From Nepenthes gracilis (lineage: Eukaryota > Streptophyta > Magnoliopsida > Caryophyllales > Nepenthaceae), in NCBI GenBank assembly GCA_033239525.1, contig BSYO01000002.1:16898626-16962625 (forward strand): a DNA stretch of 64,000 bases. Reading direction: 5' to 3'. Numbering within the stretch: position 1 is the first letter of the stretch; every line of letters starts with the position of its first letter. Positions 33,201 to 45,647 of the stretch are shown here, one piece after another. The notes under the pieces were generated by a model, which did not search any database, was not told where the DNA came from, and worked only from the letters and a program-made list of their open reading frames with translations. Position numbers and translations under genes: made by a program.

Positions 33201-33505
33201 ATCGAGAAAGAGGGGAACAGTAATTAATTATTACTTACGTTTATTATTTAAACGTTTTATTAAATTTATTATTAATTATTTATTATTATTATTATTATTA
33301 AAACGTTATACGTTATATTTTATTATTATTATTAATTGCTATATTTTCACATTATTATGATTATTATATTTATTTAATATAATTAGTTATCTATTATTAA
33401 TTGCTAATTATTTAATACCTTAAATATTAAAAATATTTATTTATACCAAAATAATATATTATTAAATTTATTTAGTAATCCGACTCGAAATACCGGGGTA
33501 TTACA

Positions 33506-33665
33506 ATCTTCCCCCATTAAAGAATTTCGTCCTTGAAATACTCACCTTATGCTCCATTTGGAGAATCTTGAACATTCTGCTCAGTCATTGCATAAACACG
33601 ACTTGGAACTTGTGATTTGTTCTGTTGTCCTGCTTGATTTGGAATTCCGCCTTTTGGAGCACAAC
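33506..33665 (-). pseudogene. KL1 gag C-terminus fused to polypurine tract (pol deleted)
   Basis: Next to the LTR is the polypurine tract (minus CTTTAATGGGGGAAGAT). Directly beyond it the minus strand encodes a short gag tail: after a zinc-knuckle-like remnant come GGIPNQAGQQNKSQVPSR and VYAMTEQN. That sequence normally precedes the protease in Gypsy elements. About 3 kb of pol is therefore missing between gag and the tract. The fragment ends at about 33665, where GL2 interior sequence of the opposite strand starts. Confidence 0.65.
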
Positions 33666-34529
33666 AAATCGGAAGTCCCTATTTGAAAGTATGTAGAATT
33701 ACTTTGGGGACAAATCGGATCTGATAATTTTACGAATTATGAAGATGAACCTTCCTGTATCATTACGGATCGATACCCTTGGGATAAAAAGGAAGAAAAT
33801 CGGGGTTACCTTTCAAACAAAATCGGTTGTCTCCACTTAAATGATAAAATAATTCACTATTGTGACTTTAAATGATGTGTTTGGGTTGAATTAGTTGACT
33901 TATTAATATACCAACGAGGTCTTAAAGTTGTCAAGTGTAGAAGTCACGAATTGGACAATGGAATCTGGAGCCACGGGTTGAGGGTTTGAGGAAAGTTGTT
34001 TCCTTTGGTATATGGACTTTGAGATCTTGAGGTTGTTAAGTGTTAGGACCTCGACGTCTTGAGCAATGGTCTAAAATTGGACCGAATCCACAGAGACGGT
34101 CGTAGTTAGGACTTCTTCTCCTGTTATAAATTGAGGATCTGTGAGAGATATTTATGAGGTATGGATATTTTAGAATCAATCTAAATAAAGGTTATCACAA
34201 GGCTTGGATGTTTAGAAGGGAATCTGTCATGAAATAAAGAAAATGTAAAGTATCCTGCTTTCAAAATCTAATTGTATCTTGAATTTCATGTTGGGATTTT
34301 GGCTAAAAGAACCAAAATGCTAGGCCGTGATAGTGGCGATGAGATGAAATTGAACAAACCAAAGCTAACTGATTGATCAGAGCGCGCTGCGGAAGAGTGA
34401 TGAACCAGAGCATATAAAAAGGTTTAAGTTAATAACCAAAGAAAATGCTCAACAGTGAGGTTTAGCGCGAAATAGAATGAGGTATTTCCTTAATTTCGCG
34501 AACAAAATTCCTTTAAATAGGGGAGATTG
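33666..34529 (+). mobile_element. GL2 internal region, non-coding
   Basis: This is a plus-strand interior ending in a polypurine tract (TAAATAGGGGAGATTG, 34515-34529). 34125-34210 matches the reverse complement of about 897-985 in GL1. No primer site or 5' LTR is present at its left end, so GL2 is 5'-truncated. No coding motif was found. Confidence 0.72.
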
Positions 34530-34677
34530 TGATGACCCAGATTCTAAAACATAGAAGTCCTAGTCATGGAATGAAAATAATCAAAGAATCGAGGAAAATT
34601 GAAGGATGCTTAAATTGGAGAAGACCGGCCTATATGGGTCAAAAGGAGGTTCAACTTTCCCTTGTGTCTAAAATTAA

Positions 34678-34955
34678 GTCCGTTCTCTCTTAGTGTAAAA
34701 GCAGTTCGGCCTTGTGTGAGGAAAAAGAAGTCCGTCTTCTTTTAGCGTAAAAGAAGTCCGTCCTCCCTTAGTGTAAAAGCAGTCCGGCCTTGTGTGAGGA
34801 AAAAGAAGTTCATCTTCTCTTAGCGTAAAAGAAGTCCGTCCTCCCTTAGTGTAAAGCAGTCCGGCCTTGTGTGAGGAAAAAGAAGTCTGTCTTCTCTTAG
34901 CGTAAAAGAAGTCGTCTTCCTCCCTTAGTGTAAAAGCAGTCCGGCCTTTCACTTA
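34678..34955. repeat. About 78-bp tandem repeat in GL2 LTR
   Basis: Three to four units are each made of CTTAGCGTAAAAGAAGTCCG plus CTCCCTTAGTGTAAAAGCAG and a GTGTGAGGAAAAAGAAG link. GL1 has only the equivalent of one partial unit (near 5250-5290), with a different 25-bp array instead. Confidence 0.85.
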
Positions 34956-35310
34956 AGCTGAAATCAAGTCCGGCCTTGTGTGTTGGTAAAGCCGGAGTAG
35001 AATTATAGGTGCAAGGAGAATAAAATCCAAAACTGATAAGAAGATAATGGACGGAGTGAATAATAAAAAGAAGATTTGAGGGTATAATAAAGAAGAAATA
35101 AATTAATGGCAACTAAAGAAAAAGGACAAACTTTATTATTTAGTTAGAATCCAATAGGCCTCGACCAAATGGGTTAGGTAAAAACTACCTCATTACACTC
35201 TCAGAAAAAGTACCATGGTAAGTAGCCTAAGCCACTTGCTCCCACCTATCCTCTGAGAAAAAGTACCAAAGTAAGTTACCTGCCCCATTTACTCCACCGA
35301 ACCCCTCCTC

Positions 35311-35318
35311 TATAAATA
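35311..35318 (+). promoter_or_regulatory. TATA box of GL2 LTR
   Basis: CTCTATAAATACC, a strong match, 130 nt upstream of the AGGCAAGT motif. Confidence 0.7.
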
Positions 35319-35440
35319 CCGGCAACGAGGTTGAAGCTGGGGCAAAAATACAAGCCAAGAGAAGGGAGGGAAGGAGAGAGCTCCAAGACGGTAAAAACCG
35401 ACTGTCAGGCAAGGAGGGAAGAAATTTGAGTCAGCCTGTC

Positions 35441-35448
35441 AGGCAAGT
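35441..35448 (+). other. Candidate splice donor in GL2 LTR
   Basis: GTCAG|GCAAGTGTAC occurs, and an imperfect copy of the preceding bases (GTCAGGCAAGGAGG) lies at about 35404-35417. Confidence 0.45.
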
Positions 35449-35702
35449 GTACTTCGGACGCTGCTATGAAATTCATGCTTTAAAGATATTGCAAGAATAC
35501 TTACCCCTGTTTTTAGAGTTCATGAATCCGCATGTTTGCTACGCTAGTATGTATATTCTTATGAAATTATGTATGGATGATACTTGTTCTGCTCTTGTGC
35601 TTTATCGTTCGTAATCGCCTGTTTAAAGGAAACCATGATATTCATGATACTAGATTTTTATAATTAATTATCGACTTTTATGAACTCTGATAATCTCATG
35701 AA

Positions 35703-36600
35703 AAGACTTCTAACTTTAAGAAAAAGAGCTTCGGACTTTGAATAATAAAGAACTCCGGCTTTTAAGAACTTCGGATTTGTAGAAAAGAACACCGGCTTTT
35801 GAACTCCGCCTTTTGTCAAAAAGAACTCCGTCCGAAAAGCACTCAGTCCCAAATGAACTCCGGCCTTAATAAAGAAAAAGAACTCCGGCTTTAATGAACT
35901 CCGTCCAAAATGAACTCCGCCCTTTAGGAGAAATGAACTCCGGCTTTAATGAACTCCGGTTTTAATGAATTCCGTCCTTTAAGATAAATGAACTCTGGCT
36001 TTAAAATGAACTCCGGTTTTTATGAAAGAAAGAACTCCGGCTTTTGAATTTACGCACTCCGTCTTTATGAAAGAAAGAACTCGCCTTTTGAATTTACGCA
36101 CTTCGTTTTTATAAAAGAAAGAACTCCGGCTTTTGAATTTACACACTCCGTCTTTATGAAAGAAAGAACTCCGGCCTTAAGAAGAAAACGAACTCCGATT
36201 TTAAAGGAAATGCACTCCATTTTTAAGAAGGAATTTGCACCTCGATTTTAAAGGAAAAACACTCCGTCCAGTTGTGAAAAGCACTCCATCCCTTTTTATG
36301 AACAGCACTCCATCCAGTTGTGAAAAGCAGTCCGTCCCTTTTATGAAAAACACTCCGTCTAGTAGTGAAAAGCACTCCGTCCCTTTTTATGAAAAGCACT
36401 CCGTCCTTTGAGTTTTGAACACTTCGACTTTTGAGCATTCCGACTTTTTAAGAACTCCGGCCTTTAAGCACTCCGGCTTTCATGCACCCGTTTTTGAGGA
36501 AATGCACTCCGGCTTTGTTAGAAGAGAACTCCGACTTGTATTGAAAGTGACTTCCTACTCCGAAATGAAAATAAACTCCGGCTTTACTGAAAATGGCTTT
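35703..36600. repeat. GGACGGAGTGCTTTT-type minisatellite in GL2 LTR
   Basis: The reverse complement unit (AAAAGCACTCCGTCC and AAAGAACTCCGGC) is repeated over about 0.9 kb with variable spacing. It is homologous to 2610-3850. Confidence 0.88.
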
Positions 36601-36914
36601 TAAGAAGGAAGTATTTCTGTTTCTGCTATTTTGGACCCTGGACTCACTACTGTCCGGATAGGTTCTCCGACATGCCTTAGGACTTTTCGGTGGTAATCGA
36701 GGATAAATCTGTCCATGGAGTTATTTGTGGTCCGCCCGCCTCGGGCGTTGGGACTCCGTTCGATGGAGGGATTCACGTACCCACCCGCCTTCGGAGGCAC
36801 CCGATCTCGATCCCTCGAGATGGGATACTCTTTGTTACCGGCCTTAGGGTGTGTGAGTGAACACAATCTATCTTCGATTATTCCCCTCAACTAGTAGGGG
36901 GGATCGGCGGGAGT

Positions 36915-36919
36915 CTATC
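36915..36919. other. Probable NJ1 target duplication, left copy
   Basis: The left flank ends CTATC and the right flank starts TATAC (45648-45652). The uninterrupted GL1 LTR reads GTCTATATCG on its minus strand here. TATAC with one base lost on the left fits a 5-bp duplication. Confidence 0.4.
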
Positions 36920-39756
36920 TGATGGGAACGGATTATTCTCATTGAATAACCTCGTCAATGATGACACAACCCTAAGCCTATACTTTAAACTATAGACTTC
37001 AACGGAAATCCGGCAGAGTTTCTCTGCAATTGGACGAAACCAAATACAACTTTGTTAAAATATCAACCTGCAAACAAGCACACATCTATTCAAAAGGCTT
37101 AACTCAAAGCCTACAACACACCACACAAAGATCACACACGGCCATATCATCCATGGCTCCAACACTAACTCAACCTACGATGATCGATCTAGAGAGATGC
37201 CATCTAACTAATCAAAACTCCAAACACAAATATACAAACGCTGAAGCATAATTAAATCATCACACATGCGAAGCATAATAAAACCATAAAATAACAACAA
37301 TAATGAGCCACGCCTAACTCGAGTGGCTATCCACATCCGATCCAACTCTATTGTCCAAATCTTCGATCACGCGCCGTCCGGCCATTACCATATCAAGCAA
37401 GTCTCTCTCCTTGCTCTATCTACCTCGCGCGTCACCTAAGTGTTCTCATCGAAAGGAAAAACATCAATCGCAAGAGTGAGCCAATAGCTCAAAGAATGAA
37501 ATCATAAACACCCCTCCAAGACACGACAAGAACCGAAACGAGAGGGGGATACACACACTCTCCAATCAAACAACAGGACGTGGAATGGAAGCAATCGGGA
37601 TCACTCGATCCCTACGCTTCTCACGATCACATGGATTTGTCATTCTTCGATTCATTTGGATTTTCACCGCTTCATCTTGAATCATTGGGTTCATACTGTT
37701 CTCATCACATGGTTAATCTTGAATCACTTGATTCATCGCTTGGATATTATTTACTTTCATTATTATATCATTTTCAGCGGACCCCGCTAGTAGACCGTAC
37801 TAGCCAACGTATGCGAGAGAACGAGGATAGGAATGTGTTAGCTACACATTCTAAAGCCACGGTTACTACTTTGGCCGGCAGCACACGACCCCTGTTGCAT
37901 CCATGCAACATCATCTCGCATTTACTACATCTCAATATGTAGCGCCGACACACCACACACCCGGGTCCGTGGCAATCCTCGTTCTTCCACGGTAGTTTCC
38001 TAAAGCGTACCACAGACATCACCCGCCTCACACGAGCGGCGGAATACGTGGCCAAGTATCCCTCGGGTTCCCACCACGATGGATATGGTACACTAAAGAA
38101 TACTACCCATATGACTGTGGTCCTAGTTTCAAGGTTAGGTTCGACACTTGGAGAGGGAAAATCCACATTTGCCACACAAGATCACATCTCGAGAATCTCA
38201 TTCCCATCACAAGATCTCCAACCGGGAGATCATCTCATCAAACACATCTCCAACCGGGAGATTATATCATCACAAGCACAATGTGGACTCCCTTCCAATC
38301 ACATCACGGTTCACAATCACCAAAGGGACTCAATTCCCTTAATCACAATATGCGGGACTTCATTCCCTTATTCACAACAATCAACCCAAGTTCACAAGAG
38401 AAACCAGATCTCATACCTCAGATGATCACATCTCACTTTGGAACCTCCGGCACACGGATTCACATTCGGGTTCTTACTTTTACGTTTAATCATTTAAACG
38501 TTACATTTCTCATTACATTTCGGGTGAACATTATCGGATTCTCTTTTGAACACCCGACGCCGAATACGGTTCAATACTTGGAGATCGGACGTCCGGTGGA
38601 TTCGCATACATACAATTCGCATACCGCGATATTTCACGCTCGGGGTTCAATTTACTTAACACGAGGGTGGAAGTATGCAACTTCCCACTCACTTTCGGAT
38701 TAATCATTACGAAGTCTTTCAAGGCTCCGGATGCCACTTAACGGTCAAATCTTGCGGATTCGGCATCCGGTCGATATATATACACAATTGGAATACCGGG
38801 ATTCATATTCTAGAGTTCTTTCATCATCTCACGAAGGTGGAAACACGCAAAATCCACCTCGGTCTCAGGTGAACAGTAACAGGCCGATTTAGAGGGCCGG
38901 ACACCGCGAACAGTCGAAACGCTTGAAATCGAACCCTGCGCCGACATATGTTCATATTTGGGACGGGCTTTCCAATTTTGGGGTCAATTTCATGATACGG
39001 GCCGGGAAACGGAAACCCCCAAAATCCCGTAGGTTAGGTTTTGTAAAACCCACCGGCGAATCGGACACGAATCGGACAACTAACCACATTTTCATGGACC
39101 TCAAGGCATGGGTTTTCAATATCCTAACATTCCCCGTGGGTATCGACACAAAATACCCAACAAAAATACACAAAACATCGAAAGAGAACGAGAAGTGGGT
39201 ATGAGAACACTTGCCTCGACGTGCTCTACATTTTCTCCAACTAGCTCGAGCTCGAATCGACCCGGGAAGGCCTCCATTTTCCTCTTTTTTTTTCCTTCGC
39301 GAGCTCCTCCTCTCACCGGCTCCCACGAGCGCCGCCTGCTCCACCGCGACGCCCGGCCAGCCACCACCTCGCACGGCCGCCGCCGGCTGGCGCGACCTGC
39401 GCCACAAGGCGCGGCGCCGTCCGCCCTCTCTTTCTCACCAACAAACTCCTAACCTCGCCCCTCTCTCTCTTGAATCCCTCTTCCCGAATCTGCCTCCCCC
39501 CTTCCCTTTTAACTTATTATATATATATATATATATATATTATATATTACGTTTTCTTTTAATCTCGATTTAAATTCGATACCCGAACGATCAAATGGGC
39601 ACACTCTGGCACCGACCCAACAATTCCGAATATTCTTCCAAAATTTTATAATGTTAAATTAATTTTTCACATGCCCGAATTACCCAAAATTACCGAAAAT
39701 AATAAATAATTCCAATTTAGTCCGATAAAAATATTTCAGGATTTTGGGATGTTACA
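36920..39756 (-). mobile_element. NJ1 3' LTR
   Basis: On the plus strand it begins TGATGGGAACGG and ends GGGATGTTACA, followed by a polypurine tract. It pairs with 42785-45647. The two copies differ mainly by 1-3 base indels and local scrambling, not by transitions. It has an AGGCAAGT motif at 39209-39216, a GGGTAT/ATACCC hairpin at 39138-39158, CGGACGTCCG at 38586-38595, a GC-rich block at about 39240-39440 and an AT repeat at 39510-39545. It is close to SOLO2. Confidence 0.9.
39209..39216 (-). other. Candidate splice donor in NJ1 left LTR
   Basis: The minus strand reads GAG|GCAAGTGT. The same sequence lies at 45091-45098 in the sister LTR. Confidence 0.4.
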
Positions 39757-42700
39757 TTCTCCCCCACTTATAAAAATTTCGTCCTCGAAATTAACGAGCC
39801 TCGAATTCCCAAATCTGAGGTGAACTCCTCAAAGACCGAAATCATTCCTCGAACAACGTCTATTTTAGAACCTCAAGCATCGGAATCGTCCTAGTTCTCG
39901 TCATAAAACAAATCCTTAGCCTTCCAAAACGGCCCAAACCGGTCACTTATCGATTCTCTAATTCATCGATACTAGGAAGACCTCGTGAACGATCTTCCAA
40001 ACTTCAAAACTGACCCACAATCATGCCGAGAGATCTCCCAACCCAAATCAACACTTGAACGGGCCAATGGACTTTTCCTTCAATTCATTCCAAGCCTCGA
40101 AAGAAATCGGTCATCGAGACCTCAACCTTATTTAGAAATCTCTAGGCCACGGGCCCACAACGCTTTACTCAGACTGATCAATCCTCAAATCATTAAATTA
40201 CGGACAATCAAAACAATCTCCCAAAAAGTTGACAAGACTTTCAATTCTTGCCCAGATCTCAAAATTCCGATCACTTAGTAACCTCAAGATCCCGTCGGCA
40301 TTTTACAAGCCAACTGACCAAAACCGAATACGATTCTATCTTCCAACAAGATCACGACATTTTCTCACCCAATCAACTGGACTTACTAGCGATTCATCTT
40401 CAGCATCTTCTATGAAACTTCAAAGACATACAAGTCCAAAACTCGCAGCATCAATTTTCAACATTGATGCCCGCATTCGCAAGGAAGACACCGAGGTTTA
40501 CTTTCTCAACCTTTAGACAAATCTAACCACATGCAAGGCCATATGATCATCTTCCTATCTCCGAAGACAATGCTCTTGAGTTTTCAAAAGAAAACCTCAA
40601 TGGCCAATTTCCGACGTACACATTCGGGGGGGTAACACTAATCTGGACTCCTCCCCCACTTATCTCCAAGATATTACATTCCACGAGAACTTATCGAGAC
40701 CCATTAGTGGGTCAACCCAAATGTCATGAACATCAGCTACCCTATCCGATTGGGTCAAAGATGATCGCACACTTCCACGACACAATCGGCCTCCTCAACC
40801 AGCCACGCTTAAAATCCTAAGTCCTCAAAATCATGCAATCACAAAGCCACAAGCTTAGGAAGGCATTTTTCAACTAAATTCGCATTCCTCTCTCACCGGA
40901 ACATGCGAATTATCAGCCATCCATAATCCATGACTTAATTCCTTGATTACCACATGAAGCAACCTCAACATCGACCTGACGTGGTCAAAAGATCATCCCA
41001 TAAAACTTCATGAAACGCCAACGATCCTACAAAACCCAAACGGCGTTTCGGGCTTCATAGTGGCCATATCCTTAACCCGGATACCATCGGGCTACAACTT
41101 CTATTCATCCACAAATGTCCCGCTACGGACCCGCATCAATTTTAAAATTACTCAAGTCTTCACAACGGCCCACAAATTATGCTCCGACCATTCACGAAAT
41201 CTGTTATCAAACCATCAATCTCCTAGGCAATCCCATTCCAAAATTCACGAACAACCCGATCGGTCCAATGATCTACAAGAAAACGATATCAATTTCTTGA
41301 TACCTCGATCAATGTAAACTCGTGCTTCAAATCTCACCACCGACCGCAAGATGCTATCCTTTACTAAGCCGCTTATATTAACACCGCAGCAAGCGCCCAC
41401 CGAACTACTATTAAGATCGATCATGGCTTAACACTTTAACTATCTCAAGTTATACCCAAAATCGCACGATTCAATTACTAGGCAATCAATCCGATAACTT
41501 ATCGACCGAATCATTTAAACGTCACAACAAGATTGACACCACAAGACGATTCAAATTAACCCAACAGATCGTATCCACAAGCTCCAAGAGTATCACAACC
41601 TCGATACCACTTTCAGACGGACTTAGATCCTTGTTTTCAAAATCTCTCGTAAAGGCATTCGCCCAAGATTCATCCGTGAATAGCTGCTGCCATATTTCCT
41701 TTCGCCTTCGAATACTAGGTCGCTTTGACATTACCGCCAAGCCTAGATCCTCCCAATTACACAATCTCAACCACAATCCCAACATGGGTTCGGGATTCTC
41801 AAAACAACATCAAGTCACAATACTAAACCCCAGAAGCTCTCCTCCTGCCACGAAAGGCGACATTAACACTTGGGTTCATATCATAGGATCCTGATATAAA
41901 CACTGACCCTTCTCACTGCCTGTCCGTGACTAAAGGCATCCTTAGATCTCGCGATCGGACTGTCCACAATTGAGACACACTCCCAAGAGTCTCATTGACA
42001 CAAAATCGATTCAAGAAGCTTCCACAATACATGGGACCATATTTCTTAATCCTCGAGACCCAAGATCTTTCTCACGTCAACCACCCGAGGTCGACTTCAC
42101 TTCCTATCCATTCTGGGGCAACACGCCGTGTTCTTCGCACATGGGGTCACCACAACGATATCTTCAACCTCAAAATCCACATCTCAATCTTAAGGATCTA
42201 GACTGCCCACAAGTCTAGACACTTCATGAATTTCCAACCTAGAGCTTCATATGCCCAAACTTAACTCCACCCAATTCATCACGCTCCTAGGTTAGCCTAG
42301 CAACCCTTCAAGCAAGGTACCGATCCAAGCACTTCAACCAAGAACCAATCAAACTTAAACCTCAAACCGAGATTAATTATCCAAGGCCTCGAATCAACCC
42401 CCCGATCGGTCCAAGGTCCCAATCGATACTAGTCATTCGACATTTAGGTGTCTCAACACACCATTCTTTTCTCGACCTACGGTCGGCAATCCAATACTAG
42501 TAGTCCCCATTCAGAGCCGCTACTAATATTTTCTGGGAATCAAGCAATTCGGATCAAGCCACTCCTAGAACACAAGCTAGGACGGTAGGCTCGCCATCCG
42601 AATTAAATTATCGCTTCTAACTTAGCGCTAGTCGAAGTTCTAGGACCTGTAACTAAAACTACCCGACTAACTCAAGTCCTCACAGCCTTCATTCATAAAA

Positions 42701-42784
42701 ACGATCAATCTTTATCAAACCTAAGCTTCCGCATATGATTCAGATCAAACCTAGGCATCTCTCTTATTCTCTCGATACTAATCG
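39757..42784 (-). mobile_element. NJ1 internal region, mostly non-coding pol relic
   Basis: This is a 3,028-bp interior. A polypurine tract lies at 39757-39769 and a second such tract at 40648-40664. A decayed primer site next to the right LTR (42768-42784) reads CGATACTAATCG against GATACCAATTG on the plus strand. No frame codes a recognisable protein. A stretch at about 41036-41090 is a faint minus-strand echo of the RT segment around PFGLTN in TK1, so the interior probably descends from a Gypsy pol that has lost coding function. Its core block 40136-40185 matches GL1 and NE1. Confidence 0.78.
40648..40664 (-). other. Second polypurine tract-like site of NJ1
   Basis: The minus strand reads ATAAGTGGGGGAGGAG. 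It is almost the same as the terminal tract about 890 bp away. Confidence 0.5.
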
Positions 42785-45647
42785 TGACGGAACGGATTAT
42801 TCTCCATTGAATAACCTCCGCTAATGATGACACAACCCTAAGCCTATACTTTAAACTATAGACTTCAACGGAAATCCGGCAGAGTTTCCTCCGCAATTGG
42901 ACGAAAATTGAAATACAACCTCGTTAAAATATCAACTCCGCAACAAGCACACATCTATTCAAAAGGCTTAACTCAAAGCCTACAACACACCACACAGATC
43001 ACACACAGCCATATCATCCATGGCTCCAACACAAAAGACTCAACCTACAAGATCGGGATCTAGAGAGAGATGCCATCTAACTAATCAAAACTCCAAACAC
43101 AAATATACAAACGCGGAAGCATAATTAAATCATCACACACATGGAAGCATAATAAAACCATAAAATAACAACAATAATGAGCCACGCCCAACTCTGAGTG
43201 GCTATCCACAGACCGATCCAACTCTATTGTCCAAATCTTCTGATCACGCGCCGTCCAGCCAGTCATATCAAGCAAGTCTCTCTCCTTGCTCTATCTACCT
43301 GCGCCAGCTAAGTGTTCTCATCTGAAAGGAAAAACATCAACTGCAAGAGTGAGCCAATAGCTCAGCAAATGAAATCATAAACACCCCTCCAAGACACGTA
43401 CAAGAACTGAAACGAGAGGGGATACACACACTCTCCAATCAAGGAACAGGACAGGGAATGGGAAGCAACTGGGATCACTCGATCCCTACAGTTCTCACGA
43501 TCACATGGATTTGTCATTCTTCTGATTCATTTGGATTTTCACTGCTCATCTTGAATCATTGGGTTCATACTGTTCTCATCACATGGTTAATCTTGAATCA
43601 CTTGATTCATCGTTTGGATATTATTTACTTTCATTATTATATCATTTTCGCGGACCCCGGCTAGTAGACCGTACTAGCCAACGATGCGAGAGAACGAGGA
43701 TAGGAATGTGTTAGCTACACATTCTAAAGCCACGGCTACTACTTTGGCCGGTAGCACACGACCCTCGGTTGCATCCATGCAACAATCATCTCGCATTTAC
43801 TACATCTCAATATGTAGCGTCGACACACCCCACACCCCGGGGTCCGTGGCAATCCTCGTTCTTCCACAAGAGTTTCCTAAAGCGTACCACGTACATCACC
43901 CGCTCACACGAAGCGGTCGGAATACGTGGCCAAGTATCCCTCGGGTTCCCACCACGATGGATATGGTACACTAAAGAATACTACCCATATGACTCGTGGT
44001 CCTAGTTTCAAGGTTAGGTTCGACACTTGGAGAGGGAAAATCCACATTTGCCACACAAGATCACATCTCGAGAATCTCATTCCCATCACAAGATCTCCAA
44101 CCGGGAGATCATCTCATCAAACACATCTCCAACCGGAGATTATATCATCACAAGCACAATGTGGACTCCCTTCCAATCACATCACGGTTCACAATCACCA
44201 AAGGGACTCATTCCCTTAATCACAATATGCTGGACTTCATTCCCTTATTCACAACAATCAACCCAAGTTCACAAGAGAAACCAGATCTCATACCTCGATG
44301 ATCACATCTCACTTTGGAACCTCCGCACACCGGATTCACATTCGGGTTCTTACTTTTACGTTTAATCATTTAAACGTTACATTTCTCATTACATTTCGGG
44401 TGAACATTATCGATTCTCTTTTGAACACCGGACGCCGAATACGGTTCAATACTTGGAGATCGGACGTCCGTGGATTCGTATATACAATTCGCATACCGAT
44501 ATTTCACGCTCGGGGTTCAATTTACTTAACACGAGGGTGGAAGTATGCAACTTCCCACTCACTTTCGGATTAATCATTACGGAAGTCTTTCAAGGCTCCC
44601 TGATGCCACTTAACGGTCAAATCTTGCGGGATTCGCATCCGGTCGATATATATACACAATTGGAATACCGGGATTCATATTCTAGAGTTCTTTCATCATC
44701 TCACGAAGGTGGAAACACGCAAAATCCACCTCCGGTCTCGGGTGAACAAGAATAGGCCGATTTAGAGGGCCCTGACACCGCGAACAGGTCGAAACGCAGA
44801 AATCGAACCCGCGGCCGACATATGTTCATATTTGGGACGTGGGCTTTCCAATTTTGGGGTCAATTTCATGATACGGGGCCGGGAAACGGGAAATCCCCAA
44901 AATCCCGTAGGTTAGGGTTTCGGTAAAACCCACCCGGGCGAATCGGACACGAATCGGACAACTAACCACATTTTCATGGACCTCAAGGCATGGGTTTTCA
45001 ATATCCTAACATTCCCCGTGGGTATCGACACAAAATACCCAACGAAAATACACAAAACATCGAAAGAGAACGAGAAGTGGGTATGAGAACACTTGCCTCG
45101 ACGTGCTCTACATTTTCTCCAACTAGCTCGAGCTCGGAATCGGACCCGAAGGCCTCCATTTTCCTCTTTTTTCCTTCGCGAGCTCCTCCTCTCACCGGGC
45201 TCCCACGAGCGCTGCCGCTGCTCCACCGCGACGCCCGGCCAGCCACCACCTCGCACGGCCGCCGCCGGCCGCCGCGACCCTCGCGCGCCACCGGCGCCGG
45301 CGCCGTCCGCCCTCTCTTTCTCACCAACAAACCCTAACCTCGCCCTCTCTCTCTCTTCGAATCCCCTCTTCCCGAATCTGCCTCCCCCCTTCCCCTTTTT
45401 AACTTATTATATATATATATATATATAATATTATATATTACGTTTTCTTTTAATCTCGATTTAAATTCGATACCCGAACGATCAAATGGGCACACTCTGG
45501 CACCGACCCAACAATTCCGAATATTCTTCCAAAATTTTATAATGTTAAATTAATTTTTCACATGCCCGAATTACCCAAAATTACCGAAAATAATAAATAA
45601 TTCCAATTTAGTCCGATAAAAATATTTCAGGATTTTGGGATGTTACA
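42785..45647 (-). mobile_element. NJ1 5' LTR
   Basis: On the plus strand it runs from TGACGGAACGG to GGGATGTTACA, 2,863 bp, and pairs with 36920-39756. An AGGCAAGT motif lies at 45091-45098, a hairpin at 45020-45040, a telo-box hairpin (GGGTTTCGGTAAAACCC) at 44915-44931 and CGGACGTCCG at 44461-44470. The open frames in its GC-rich block (about 45120-45330) on both strands follow from base composition. Confidence 0.9.

Larger units (their letters stand above)
30973..33505 (-). mobile_element. KL1 LTR (3' LTR)
   Basis: On the plus strand it runs from TGTAACGCCCCG to GGGGTATTACA, 2,533 bp with matching inverted tips. A polypurine tract follows at 33506-33520, so it is a 3' LTR of a minus-strand element. 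It has a TATA-like TATAAAT at 32992-32998 (minus), a perfect CAG|GTAAGT donor match at 32698-32705 and several nearby ACTTGC units. It also contains AC/AT, GA and ATT microsatellites. It differs clearly in sequence from the other LTRs here. Confidence 0.88.
34530..36919 (+). mobile_element. GL2 3' LTR, part 1
   Basis: It begins TGATGACCCAG after the polypurine tract and is the reverse complement type of the GL1 LTR. A TATA box (TATAAATA) lies at 35311-35318 and an AGGCAAGT motif at 35441-35448. Two minisatellites lie at 34678-34955 and 35703-36600. The LTR is cut at 36919 by NJ1 and resumes at 45648. Confidence 0.88.

Noticed and set aside
35703..36600. Centromeric satellite array
   Set aside because: The repeats lie within an LTR with defined ends and occur at the same LTR position in GL1 and GL3.
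39108..39573. Overlapping open frames of 80-150 residues on both strands in NJ1 LTRs (also 44990-45428)
   Set aside because: They lie in a GC-rich LTR block, are not frame-conserved between the two LTRs, and have no recognisable domain.
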